A stretch of DNA of 64,000 nt from CAZPRY01 sp964589175. Lineage in GTDB: Bacteria > Fidelibacterota > UBA2242. Below, piece after piece: positions 26,428-33,320 of this stretch. The stretch spans positions 29,178 to 93,177 of the forward strand of contig CAZPRY010000013.1 of the NCBI GenBank assembly GCA_964589175.1, given 5' to 3'. Position 1 is the first letter of the stretch; each line of letters starts with the position of its first letter. The notes beneath the pieces are model-generated. The model was not told the DNA's origin. It ran no database searches and saw only the letters and a list, made by a program, of their open reading frames with translations. The position numbers were made by a program, and so were the translations under genes.

Positions 26428-28050
26428 ATGACACAGACAGAACAACAACAATTAGGTAAAATCCTCTGGGACATCGCTAACCAACTGCGCGGCGCAATGA
26501 ATCCCGACGATTTTCGCGATTATATGTTATCGTTCATCTTTTTGAGGTATTTATCCGACAACTACGAAACAGCGGCGAAAAAAGAGCTGGGGTCTGATTA
26601 TCCTGAAACGCCCCGGGATGTGATGAAGCAGTTGAGAGTTTCGACTCCCCTTGAAATCTGGTACGCAGAAAATCCAAAAGATATTGACATTTTTGAAAAT
26701 CAGATGCGCCGTAAAATTCACTATGTAATCAAACCCGAATATTCTTGGAGTAGCATTGCAGAACTGGCACGTACCCAGAGCGGCGATTTACTGGTGACTT
26801 TAGAGAAAGGGTTCAAATACATTGAAAACGAATCTTTTGAAAGTAATTTCCACGGTTTGTTTTCCGAAATCAACCTGAATTCCGAAAAGCTGGGTAAAAG
26901 CCAGACGGAACGAAATAAGAAACTGTGCACCATTGTTTCCAAAATAGCCCGGGGTATCGCCCAATTTTCCACCGATATTGACAGTTTAGGAGATGCTTAC
27001 GAATACCTGATTGGTCAGTTTGCCGCCGGTTCCGGGAAAAAAGCCGGCGAGTTTTACACACCGCAACAATTATCAACCATTCTTTCATCAATTGTCACTC
27101 TCGACAGTCAGAATCCCGGTTCAGGCAAAAAGAAAAAACTGGACAAGGTGCTGGACTTTGCCTGTGGTTCGGGTTCGTTATTGCTGAATGTCCGGAAACA
27201 AATGGATCAATATGGTATCGGCAAGATATACGGTCAGGAAAAAAATATTACCACCTACAACCTTGCCCGTATGAACATGTTGCTGCATGGCGTCAAAGAT
27301 ACGGAATTTGATATCCATCACGGCGATTCACTGCTGAACGACTGGAGTATCTTAAACGAAATGAACCCTGCCAAAAAGATGGAATTTGACGCCGTTGTTG
27401 CCAATCCGCCCTTTAGTTACCGCTGGGAACCATCCGAAAGTTTAGGGGAGGATTTTCGCTTTAAAAGTTACGGGCTTGCTCCAAAATCGGCAGCCGATTT
27501 TGCTTTCCTTTTACATGGTTTTCATTTTCTGGGGAAAGAAGGAACAATGGCTATCATCTTACCGCACGGCGTACTATTCCGTGGCGGGGCAGAACAACGG
27601 ATTCGCACCAAGCTTTTAAAAGACGGTAATATTGACACGGTTATTGGGTTGCCAGCGAATTTATTTTTCTCGACAGGTATTCCCGTTTGCATTTTGGTGT
27701 TAAAAAAATGTAAGAAAACAGATGATGTACTTTTTATAAATGCAAGCGAGTATTTTGAAAAAGGCAAACGACAAAACAGTTTATTGCCGGAACATATAGA
27801 AAAAATCGTTGAAACTTATAAAAGTCGTCCAGAGAAGGTTGAGCGCTATGCTCGCAGTGTATCAATTGACGAGATTGCAAGCAACGATTTCAATTTAAAT
27901 ATTTCACGGTATGTAAGTACAGCTAAGGCAGAAGAAAAAATTGACTTAAAGGTTGTGAATAAGGAATTAGTGGAAATCGAGAAAAAAGCTAAATCGGCAG
28001 CAGAAAGACACAATAAATTCCTTGAAGAACTTGGATTACCACCAGTTTAG
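26428..28050 (+). CDS. hsdM: type I restriction enzyme, methylase subunit
   Basis: A 540-residue N6-adenine methylase that, with HsdS, protects host DNA. N-terminal HsdM_N bundle (GKILWDIANQLRGAMNPDDFRDYMLSFIFLRYLS in two parts), SAM-binding motif I DFACGSGS (residues 243-250, usually CGSGSLL), and catalytic motif IV NPPF (326-329). The C-terminal part contains the usual FFSTGIPVCILVLKK. Gene order R-S-ATPase-M is unusual, because hsdM normally precedes or neighbours hsdS. The last gene of the operon; a hairpin terminator follows at 28154. The structured repeat B starts 23 nt after the stop. Confidence 0.96.
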   Translation: MTQTEQQQLGKILWDIANQLRGAMNPDDFRDYMLSFIFLRYLSDNYETAAKKELGSDYPETPRDVMKQLRVSTPLEIWYAENPKDIDIFENQMRRKIHYVIKPEYSWSSIAELARTQSGDLLVTLEKGFKYIENESFESNFHGLFSEINLNSEKLGKSQTERNKKLCTIVSKIARGIAQFSTDIDSLGDAYEYLIGQFAAGSGKKAGEFYTPQQLSTILSSIVTLDSQNPGSGKKKKLDKVLDFACGSGSLLLNVRKQMDQYGIGKIYGQEKNITTYNLARMNMLLHGVKDTEFDIHHGDSLLNDWSILNEMNPAKKMEFDAVVANPPFSYRWEPSESLGEDFRFKSYGLAPKSAADFAFLLHGFHFLGKEGTMAIILPHGVLFRGGAEQRIRTKLLKDGNIDTVIGLPANLFFSTGIPVCILVLKKCKKTDDVLFINASEYFEKGKRQNSLLPEHIEKIVETYKSRPEKVERYARSVSIDEIASNDFNLNISRYVSTAKAEEKIDLKVVNKELVEIEKKAKSAAERHNKFLEELGLPPV

Positions 28051-28072
28051 ACAGTTAATAGCAACCCACAGT

Positions 28073-28137
28073 CGTAAGCACATTTGTAAGCCCGCTCAAG
28101 CCATCGCACAAACCAAAGACTTACAAAAGAGCTTACG
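28073..28137 (+). repeat. structured repeat, copy B (downstream of hsdM)
   Basis: Outer stem CGTAAGC (28073-28079) with GCTTACG (28131-28137); inner stem TTTGTAAG (28083-28090) with CTTACAAA (28120-28127); loop with CGCACAAACCAAAG. Same orientation and architecture as copy A, with compensatory base changes in both stems. Confidence 0.72.
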
Positions 28138-28153
28138 CCTCTCCTGCCTGAGT

Positions 28154-28175
28154 AACCGCCTTTAAGGACGGTTTT
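28154..28175 (+). terminator. hairpin downstream of hsdM
   Basis: AACCG (28154-28158) pairs with CGGTT, enclosing CCTT-T-AAGG, followed by TT. A compact stem with a short T tract about 100 nt after the hsdM stop. Confidence 0.5.
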
Positions 28176-28181
28176 GAGATT

Positions 28182-28430
28182 GCCAACACACAAAAGAACA
28201 AAATAAATTTGTGCTTCGTTAACAGGTTTTAGTTTATTGACAAATGCAAAACAAAGACCATATATGACAAGCAACAAATAACAAACGAACCCCAGCATAC
28301 AACAGCAAGCTACCCGGCAAGTCGGGTTTCGGTGCTTCGTTGACAGTAAATTAGTAAATTGAAAAGCAACTCTCCGTTGGAAGTTCATCGGTTAACTCCC
28401 GACCTGCGGGTGGCTGCAAGCCGTTATGTG
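28182..28430 (+). repeat. cassette-boundary-like element after R-M operon
   Basis: Begins GCCAACACACAA (28182-28193) and ends CCGTTATGTG (28421-28430). The same end words bracket the element after the toxin-antitoxin pair (30185-30315). Inside are ACCCG-GCAAGT-CGGGT (28312-28327) and CCCG-ACCTG-CGGG (28398-28410). No protein-coding frame is credible here. Confidence 0.5.
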
Positions 28431-28477
28431 AAAATATGCCGCCGTTGCATTTTATCGGATTGTTTGCCTGATCAGCA

Positions 28478-28552
28478 GGCTCTTGTGCTAATCGATTCAC
28501 GAAAACAATCTGCTGATCTAATACAGTTTCCAGATCGCCTGGCACAAGAGCC
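28478..28552 (+). repeat. R1 hairpin repeat, copy a
   Basis: GGCTCTTGTGC (28478-28488) pairs with GCACAAGAGCC (28542-28552); the interior includes CGATTCAC and CAGATCGCCTG. First of four copies. Confidence 0.8.
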
Positions 28553-28607
28553 GCTGAATAACCTGAGCGGTTATTGATTTACTCTCGAACCGGATGCGAC
28601 CGGCCAA

Positions 28608-28646
28608 CCCGATTCCTCACCCAATGAATTGGGTTCGGAATGACGG
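28608..28646 (-). repeat. GTCATTCCGAA-type interspersed repeat
   Basis: On the minus strand: CCGTCATTCCGAACCC, the palindrome CCCAAT-TC-ATTGGG, then GTGAGGAATCGG. Repeated at 29038-29075 and, with a different centre, at 30490-30547 and 16341-16385. Confidence 0.65.
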
Positions 28647-28791
28647 TTAGAGGGTGATTGCTGCTCATTCACGGATTAAGCGCTCCCTCCCGGAGGCCAA
28701 CAACTTAACGTCGATATGGCGGCATGTGTCCACCGCTGAAAAAAGCAATGAAGGAAAGCGATATACTCCGAACCGTCGAAAATCCCGGATT

Positions 28792-28880
28792 AAAGATCGG
28801 TAAAATATCACCAAGTCTGATAAAGCGCCGTCCCGGACGGGACGCGAGATGTTTTCGTTGAAGTTGTTTTACCGATCTTT
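28792..28880. repeat. 14-bp inverted repeat enclosing a GC palindrome (copy 1)
   Basis: AAAGATCGGTAAAA (28792-28805) is perfectly complementary to TTTTACCGATCTTT (28867-28880). In the middle lies CGTCCC-GGAC-GGGACG (28829-28844). The overall shape is like a miniature inverted-repeat element, without target duplication visible. Confidence 0.72.
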
Positions 28881-28910
28881 CATGCCTGACGGCATTATCG
28901 ATTGTCAGAA

Positions 28911-28982
28911 GGCTCTTGTGCTAAGCGATTCACAACAAATCGCCTGCTAATCCAATTTTGCAGATCGCCTGGCACAAGAGCC
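28911..28982 (+). repeat. R1 hairpin repeat, copy b
   Basis: Arms GGCTCTTGTGC (28911-28921) and GCACAAGAGCC (28972-28982). Confidence 0.8.
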
Positions 28983-29037
28983 GAGAATAACATAATGGGT
29001 GATCGATTCATGCTCGAATCGGATGCGACAGGCTAAT

Positions 29038-29075
29038 CCGATTCCTCACCCAATGAATTGGATTCGGAATGACGG
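29038..29075 (-). repeat. GTCATTCCGAA-type interspersed repeat, second copy
   Basis: Same as 28608-28646 with one change in the palindrome arm (CCCAAT/ATTGGA). It belongs to the duplicated unit. Confidence 0.65.
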
Positions 29076-29223
29076 TTAGAGGGTAAATTTGTTGCTCATT
29101 CACGGATTAAGCGCTCCCTCCCGGAGGCCGACACCTTAACATAGATATGGCGGCATGTGTCCACCGGTGAAAAAAGCAATGAAGGAAAGCGATATACTCA
29201 GAACCGTCGAAAATCCCGGGATT

Positions 29224-29312
29224 AAAGATCGGTAAAATATCACCAAGTCTGATAAAGCGCCGTCCCGGACGGGACGCGAGATGTTTTCGTTGAAGTTGTT
29301 TTACCGATCTTT
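29224..29312. repeat. 14-bp inverted repeat enclosing a GC palindrome (copy 2)
   Basis: Duplicate of 28792-28880: arms 29224-29237 and 29299-29312, inner palindrome 29262-29277. Confidence 0.72.
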
Positions 29313-29342
29313 CATGCCTGACGGCATTATCGATTGTCAGAA

Positions 29343-29419
29343 GGCTCTTGTGCTAAGCGATTCACAATAGATCGTCTGCTGATCCAGTGCAATTTTCCTG
29401 ATCGCCTGGCACAAGAGCC
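29343..29419 (+). repeat. R1 hairpin repeat, copy c
   Basis: Arms GGCTCTTGTGC (29343-29353) and GCACAAGAGCC (29409-29419); the interior is 5 nt longer than in copy b. About 115 nt upstream of the toxin gene. Confidence 0.8.
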
Positions 29420-29498
29420 GGTGACAACGGTGTTTTGCCTGGACGTTGCCTGTAATAGCGGAGGAGCCTCAGCTCTTCAAAAATATTCCGGATTAGAT

Positions 29499-29529
29499 TT
29501 TGACGATGTAAACTAATTAGTTAACTTTG
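29499..29529 (+). promoter_or_regulatory. Bacteroidota-type promoter before toxin gene
   Basis: TTTG (29499-29502) and TAACTTTG (29522-29529) are 19 nt apart, matching the Bacteroidota -33/-7 pattern TTTG and TAnnTTTG. The start of transcription would fall at or next to the ATG at 29534, giving a leaderless message. No Shine-Dalgarno site is visible, which is consistent. Confidence 0.42.
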
Positions 29530-29533
29530 TGCC

Positions 29534-29878
29534 ATGATTAGAAAAGTAATTGCATACAAGGATAACTTTGTTGATTTTTACAAAAGTCAGGATTTAAAGA
29601 TTCAGGAGAAAATTGAATACGTTCTTGATTTAGTGAGATTTGAAAAACAAGTCCCGAAGAAGTTTTATAAACTACTCGATGATACTGATGGAATTTGGGA
29701 GATTCGGGTGATTACGACCTTTAAAAGCATACGGATTTTATGTTTCCAAGACAAAGGAGATCTTGTTGTATTAACAAATTGCTTTCTTAAAAAGACACAA
29801 AAGACTCCCAAAAAGGAGATAAAACTTGCTGAGAGATTAAAAAAGGAGTACTTGATTGAAAAATATGGAGGACAATAA
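29534..29878 (+). CDS. HigB/RelE-like toxin (Gp49 family)
   Basis: A 114-residue basic protein of the RelE/HigB mRNA-interferase superfamily, phage Gp49-like branch. Visible blocks: YKSQDLKIQEKIEYVLDLVR, KFYKLLDDTDGIWEIRV, KSIRILCFQDKGDLVVLTNCFLKKTQKTP, KEIKLAERLKKEYL. The IWEIRV and F-KKTQKTP elements are typical. It would cut mRNA on ribosomes when free of antitoxin. The antitoxin gene starts 1 nt after its stop, in the toxin-first order of higBA. AT-rich and of the same style as the R-M genes, so part of the island. Confidence 0.88.
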   Translation: MIRKVIAYKDNFVDFYKSQDLKIQEKIEYVLDLVRFEKQVPKKFYKLLDDTDGIWEIRVITTFKSIRILCFQDKGDLVVLTNCFLKKTQKTPKKEIKLAERLKKEYLIEKYGGQ

Positions 29879-29879
29879 A

Positions 29880-30170
29880 ATGATAAATGCAACTGATTTC
29901 GAGGATTTATTAAAAGACAAGTATGGAGAAAAAGGTACTCCGTCGAGAGATAAGTATGATGCTGATTCATTGGCATTCAGATTAGGTGTGATGCTAAGAG
30001 AAGCAAGAAAGAACGCTCAGATTACCCAAGAAGAATTAGCGGAACGTACAGGGACTAAAAAGAGTTATATTTCTCGTATTGAGAAAGGACAAAGCGATAT
30101 CCAGATTTCAACTTTCTACAAATTGATTGAGATTGGATTAGGAAAACATTTAAATATATCGATTGGATAA
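29880..30170 (+). CDS. HigA-type antitoxin with XRE helix-turn-helix
   Basis: A 96-residue antitoxin. Residues about 35-90 form a Cro/C1-type HTH (LGVMLREARKNAQITQEELA, RTGTKKSYISRIEKG). The N-terminal 30 residues (DFEDLLKDKYGEKGT) probably contact the toxin. ATG 29880 is chosen over in-frame TTG 29856 and ATG 29865 because GGAGG (29867-29871) lies 8 nt upstream. It neutralises the toxin and probably represses the operon. Confidence 0.9.
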   Translation: MINATDFEDLLKDKYGEKGTPSRDKYDADSLAFRLGVMLREARKNAQITQEELAERTGTKKSYISRIEKGQSDIQISTFYKLIEIGLGKHLNISIG

Positions 30171-30184
30171 AAAAAGCTACTGCA

Positions 30185-30315
30185 GGCAACACACAATATA
30201 GCAAATGGCGGGGAAAGTGGTAATTCAGGCATTTTAGCCCGCATCAATTTTTTCCCTCTGTGGATAGGAACGCACTCCGCAAACCGCCACTTGCCATATT
30301 GCCATCCGTTATGTG
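30185..30315 (+). repeat. cassette-boundary-like hairpin element after toxin-antitoxin pair
   Basis: Begins GGCAACACACAA (30185-30196) and ends CCGTTATGTG (30306-30315). A long imperfect stem: CAATAT (30194-30199) with ATATTG (30296-30301) and TGGCGG (30206-30211) with CCGCCA (30284-30289). After CCGTTATGTG the sequence matches that after the R-M-associated element for about 45 nt and runs into R1 copy d. Confidence 0.58.
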
Positions 30316-30362
30316 AAAATGTGCCGCCGTTACGTTTTATCGGATTGTTTCCATGATCAGAA

Positions 30363-30434
30363 TGCTCTTGTGCTAAGCGATTCATAAAAAACCGTCTGCT
30401 AATCCAATTTTCCAGATCGCCTGTCATAAGAGCC
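30363..30434 (+). repeat. R1 hairpin repeat, copy d (degenerate)
   Basis: TGCTCTTGTGC (30363-30373) faces GTCATAAGAGCC (30423-30434); two arm positions are altered. The flanks match copies a-c. Confidence 0.7.
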
Positions 30435-30489
30435 GAAAATAACATGATGGGTGATCGCTTCAGTCTCGAATCGTATGCGAAAAGCCAAC

Positions 30490-30547
30490 CCGATTTCTCA
30501 CCCGCTGTTGGCGGGATTCCCCCGCTGTTAGCGAGGTCCGAAATGAC
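30490..30547 (-). repeat. GTCATTCCGAA-type repeat with two central hairpins
   Basis: Same ends as the 28608 copy, but the centre holds CCCGC-TGTTG-GCGGG followed by a second CGC-TGTTA-GCG hairpin (plus-strand reading), i.e. a double hairpin. Confidence 0.6.
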
Positions 30548-30563
30548 ATTATTAGGCAGAAGG

Positions 30564-30580
30564 TTTTACCTTCGGTAAAA
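30564..30580 (-). terminator. hairpin downstream of upp
   Basis: TTTTACC-TTC-GGTAAAA (7-bp stem), 19 nt past the upp stop. On the upp strand a T-run precedes the stem and no strong T-run follows, so terminator function is uncertain. Confidence 0.38.
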
Positions 30581-30599
30581 AAGGTCGTCGGTAGGAATA

Positions 30600-31223
30600 T
30601 CAGGTCCCGAAGTAGCGATCGCCGAAATCACCCAGACCGGGCACGATATATTTATGCTCGTTGAGGCATTCATCGACGGCGGCGGTGTAGATGTGGACTT
30701 TCGGATGCTGGGTACGGATGCGTGCGATCCCTTCCGGCGCCGCAACGATGGTCACCACCGAAAAATTGCGGGCGCCTTTTTTCTTGAGCGCTTCAATCGT
30801 ATCGCTCAGCGATCCGCCGGTGGCCAGCATCGGGTCGAGGATCAGCACTGTCTTGTCCTCCAGACCTTCCGGGAATTTCTGATAGTATTCGCGCGCCAGG
30901 GCCGTCTTCTCATCGCGTTCCAGGCCGATGAAGCCCACCGGCGCCCAGGCCAGGAAATCACGCGCCGGGAAGAGCATCGAAATACCCGCACGTAAAACCG
31001 GAACGAAGATAATCGATCTTTTTATTTCATAACCGGTCGTCTTTTTAAGCGGCGTCTCAACCTCTTTAATGTTCACCGACAGCTGCCGGGTAGCCTCCGT
31101 AATCATGATCTGACCGACGACGGCCGTATGCCGCCGAAAGTCATCCGTGGAGGTGTTTTTATCACGCAAGACTGTCAGTGATTGTTTCAGCAAGGGGTGA
31201 TCGACAACGTGCAGGTAGTCCAT
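30600..31223 (-). CDS. upp: uracil phosphoribosyltransferase
   Basis: A 207-residue cytoplasmic enzyme converting uracil and PRPP to UMP in pyrimidine salvage. Start MDYLHVVDHPLLKQSLTVLR with SD GGAAGAAA; FVPVLRAGISML substrate loop; PRPP-binding motif VLILDPMLATGGS (about 124-136); uracil-binding C-terminus VPGLGDFGDRYFGT. Length and order match the family throughout. It marks the return to chromosome-like base composition after the island. Confidence 0.97.
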   Translation of the reverse strand: MDYLHVVDHPLLKQSLTVLRDKNTSTDDFRRHTAVVGQIMITEATRQLSVNIKEVETPLKKTTGYEIKRSIIFVPVLRAGISMLFPARDFLAWAPVGFIGLERDEKTALAREYYQKFPEGLEDKTVLILDPMLATGGSLSDTIEALKKKGARNFSVVTIVAAPEGIARIRTQHPKVHIYTAAVDECLNEHKYIVPGLGDFGDRYFGT

Positions 31224-31365
31224 GGATTTCTTCCTCTTTGTGATTTATGTCAGCGGATTCCGCTTCATCGTATACCCTGAAACTTAGCGGAAATCGCATC
31301 AATAATTCAATCGGAATCTGCAAAGATGCTCAACTTTCGTAATATCAGATGAAACCGATCCGGGG

Positions 31366-31455
31366 TTAATCCCGCTGATATATCACCCGGCCGTCCAGGA
31401 TGGTCAGGTCGACTTTAACGTCTTTGATCCGGGCCGGATCGATCGTTATATATGA
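31366..31455 (-). pseudogene. amidohydrolase C-terminal remnant
   Basis: About 28 codons read ITIDPARIKDVKVDLTIL then DGRVIYQRD and a stop, the characteristic last strand of YtcJ-type (amidohydrolase 3) enzymes. A stop codon lies just upstream, and no catalytic part is present. The gene was evidently deleted, leaving its 3' end next to upp. Confidence 0.55.
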
Positions 31456-31530
31456 TCACTCGTAAGGATTTTCTTTCGATTACTTAAAATGTTAGTTAGC
31501 TTATTTAAACATTTTTTCAGGGTGACGATT

Positions 31531-32823
31531 ATGTTTGCCTACTCATTTGACCTTTATAGCTTCATTCTGCTTGGGACGACTCTCATTGCAATCACCATCG
31601 GTTTAGTGCTATGGCCGCGCCGGAAATTCAGAGGAGTGCTCTGGGTATTTCTGGTCGAAATCGCAGCCGCTGAATGGGCGTTCGGCATCATGTTTGAAGC
31701 TTCTGCCACCACAGTCGCATTAAAACAATTATGGAGCGCTATCGCTTTCATCGGCACATGCGCCGTCCCGCCCTTCTTTTTCCTGTTCGCCGTCGAATAC
31801 ATACTCGGTCAGAGCCGAATTTCCCGAAAAGCGCTTATAGCCCTTGCGATTATGCCGGTCTTCACGATTACTATGGCTTTCACTAATCCTCTGCATAATT
31901 TGCTGTGGACAAGTATTACTATCACTCCCGGTTCGAATGTCGCCGTTTACGGACATGGATTGATCTGGTGGTTTATCTTCATTTACGAATATATCCTCAT
32001 TCTCATTGGCATGTATTTCCTTTTGAAGGCGGCTTTCAAGTCCGGTTCCTTCTATACTCCCCACAATCTTGCTATTATCATTGGCGCCGTTCTGCCGATA
32101 ATCGGAAATTTGATATACGTCTTCGGGCCGAATCCAATTCCCGGACTGGATTGGGCCCCGGTCGGTTTTGCTCTGTCGGGTATCGTTCTGGCCTGGGGCG
32201 TCCTGCGGCTGAAAATTTTCAAACTCGCACCGATTGCTCATACGGTCCTGGTAGAAAACATGATCGATGGCATGATCGTCCTGGATACGAACAACCTGAT
32301 CGTTGATATCAATCCGGCTTCCGCAGCTATTTTTCAGCGTAAACCGAAACAAATGATCGGCCAGAAGGTTAAGCAGTTTTTCCCGCCTTCCTTAGAATTG
32401 GATAAAATTCTTCAATCTGAAAATTATTATCAAATTGAGATCGATCTCGGCCAAATTCAGCCGGAGCACAAATTCTAACTGCGGCTTACAATCCTGAGTG
32501 ACCGATTCTCCCAGATCATCGGAAAAAGCCTGGTTCTGCGGGACATTACAGAAAAGAAAAAAAGCGAAGAGGAGCGCGAAAAACTGATTCGCGAACTTAC
32601 AGAGGCGTTGAATCAGGTCAAAACGCTAAGCGGCCTCTTGCCGATCTGTGCTCACTGTAAAAATATCCGCGACGATCAGGGCTATTGGCACAATGTCGAA
32701 GAATACATCCATGAACATTCCGACGTTGATTTCTCACATGGCATTTGTCCTGATTGTATTAAGAAATATTACCCGGAGATAGCCGCAAGAATAGAAGCCC
32801 GCCGCAACAAAGAATCCGGCTGA
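31531..32823 (+). pseudogene. 7TM-PAS sensor protein interrupted by an in-frame stop
   Basis: ATG 31531 (after AGGGTGA) starts a histidine-kinase-type 7TM sensor domain (about 1-215) and a PAS domain (about 225-330: MIDGMIVLDTNNLIVDINPA). A TAA at 32476-32478 stops it, yet the same frame continues: LRLTILSDRFSQIIGKSL, VLRDITEKKKSEEEREKL, then LPICAHCKNIRDDQGYW and a zinc-like tail (HCKNIR...HGICPDC) to the stop at 32821-32823. PAS homologues normally run through this point, with an aromatic residue where the stop stands, so one point mutation split a protein of about 430 residues. Readthrough, or separate translation from ATG 32608 (71 residues), cannot be excluded. No histidine-kinase catalytic domain; the tail motif is common in PAS proteins of unknown output. 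Confidence 0.72.
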
Positions 32824-32942
32824 CGTCATGGGATTGGCCGCATCGCCGGAGCATTATAACAGGACTGCCGATTGAATACCAGGCAAACATGCAACGCCTT
32901 GTTCAGGGATTCCGCTCATTCCTGAGAGCTGTGATTGGATTT

Positions 32943-33040
32943 AAGACCGGGGTTGAATCCCGCTTGTAGCGGACCCCTACGGACCGAGGGATTTTAAGTC
33001 CTGCGCGTCTCCCTACCGGGACAATTCCGCCACTTCGGCA
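32943..33040 (-). pseudogene. tRNA-Leu remnant 1 with hairpin insertions
   Basis: Matches the intact tRNA-Leu (33114-33198) over the anticodon arm (CGGACCGAGGGATTTTAAGT) and both acceptor ends, but is broken. The D-loop holds TCCC-TACC-GGGA (33010-33021). The T-arm side is replaced by a segment with CCGC-TTGTA-GCGG. Not a functional tRNA. Confidence 0.72.
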
Positions 33041-33076
33041 TTATTTTGACAATTTGAAAATCAGGTAAGATTCATC

Positions 33077-33104
33077 AAAAAAAAAGCCCTCATTGCTGAG
33101 GGCT
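33077..33104 (-). terminator. rho-independent terminator after tRNA-Leu
   Basis: On the minus strand AGCCCTCAGCAATGAGGGCT followed by a run of nine T. It begins 9 nt past the tRNA 3' end. Confidence 0.88.
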
Positions 33105-33113
33105 GTGAGAACG

Positions 33114-33198
33114 TGCCGAAGACCGGAATCGAACCGGTACGGTCCTACGGACCGAGGGATTTTAAGTCCCTTGCGTCTACCAGTTCCGCCACTTCGGC
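33114..33198 (-). tRNA. tRNA-Leu (anticodon UAA)
   Basis: 85-nt cloverleaf with the long variable arm of class II tRNAs. Acceptor GCCGAAG pairs with CTTCGGC, discriminator A; anticodon loop ACTTAAAAT with UAA; T-arm CCGGTTCGAATCCGG. CCA is not encoded. Transcribed with tRNA-Cys towards the terminator at 33077. Confidence 0.96.
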
Positions 33199-33237
33199 AT
33201 AAGATACTCTTTATAAAAAAAAAACAGATGGCTCTAT

Positions 33238-33308
33238 TCCCTGGATTTTAAGTCCCTTGCGTCTACTCTCGAAGAGATCCCTTCCGGGACAATTCCGCCA
33301 CTTCGGCA
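33238..33308 (-). pseudogene. tRNA-Leu remnant 2 with double-hairpin insertion
   Basis: Contains the 5' half of tRNA-Leu (acceptor, D-arm, anticodon) up to GGATTTTAAGTCCC. A 23-nt insertion at 33267-33289, TCTC-GAA-GAGA + TCCC-TTCC-GGGA, falls between GTCTAC and CAGTTCCGCC (here CAATTCCGCC), i.e. between the two conserved G of the D-loop. The T-arm is missing. Confidence 0.78.
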
Positions 33309-33320
33309 CGAAAAGAAAGA

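Larger units (their letters stand above)
28478..29342 (+). repeat. tandem duplication of a ~430-bp noncoding unit
   Basis: Two units, 28478-28910 and 28911-29342, each consist of an R1 hairpin plus a spacer of about 358 nt. Spacers are nearly identical from about 28598 and 29028 onward (offset 429-432). A third R1 copy closes the array. The spacers contain a GTCATTCCGAA-type repeat, a CCTCCCGGAGG palindrome and a large inverted repeat. No gene. Confidence 0.85.

Noticed and set aside
28047..28388. 113-codon open frame on the minus strand after hsdM
   Set aside because: It spans the structured repeat B and a terminator hairpin, is rich in Cys/Trp/Leu runs, and has no ribosome site; read as a shadow.
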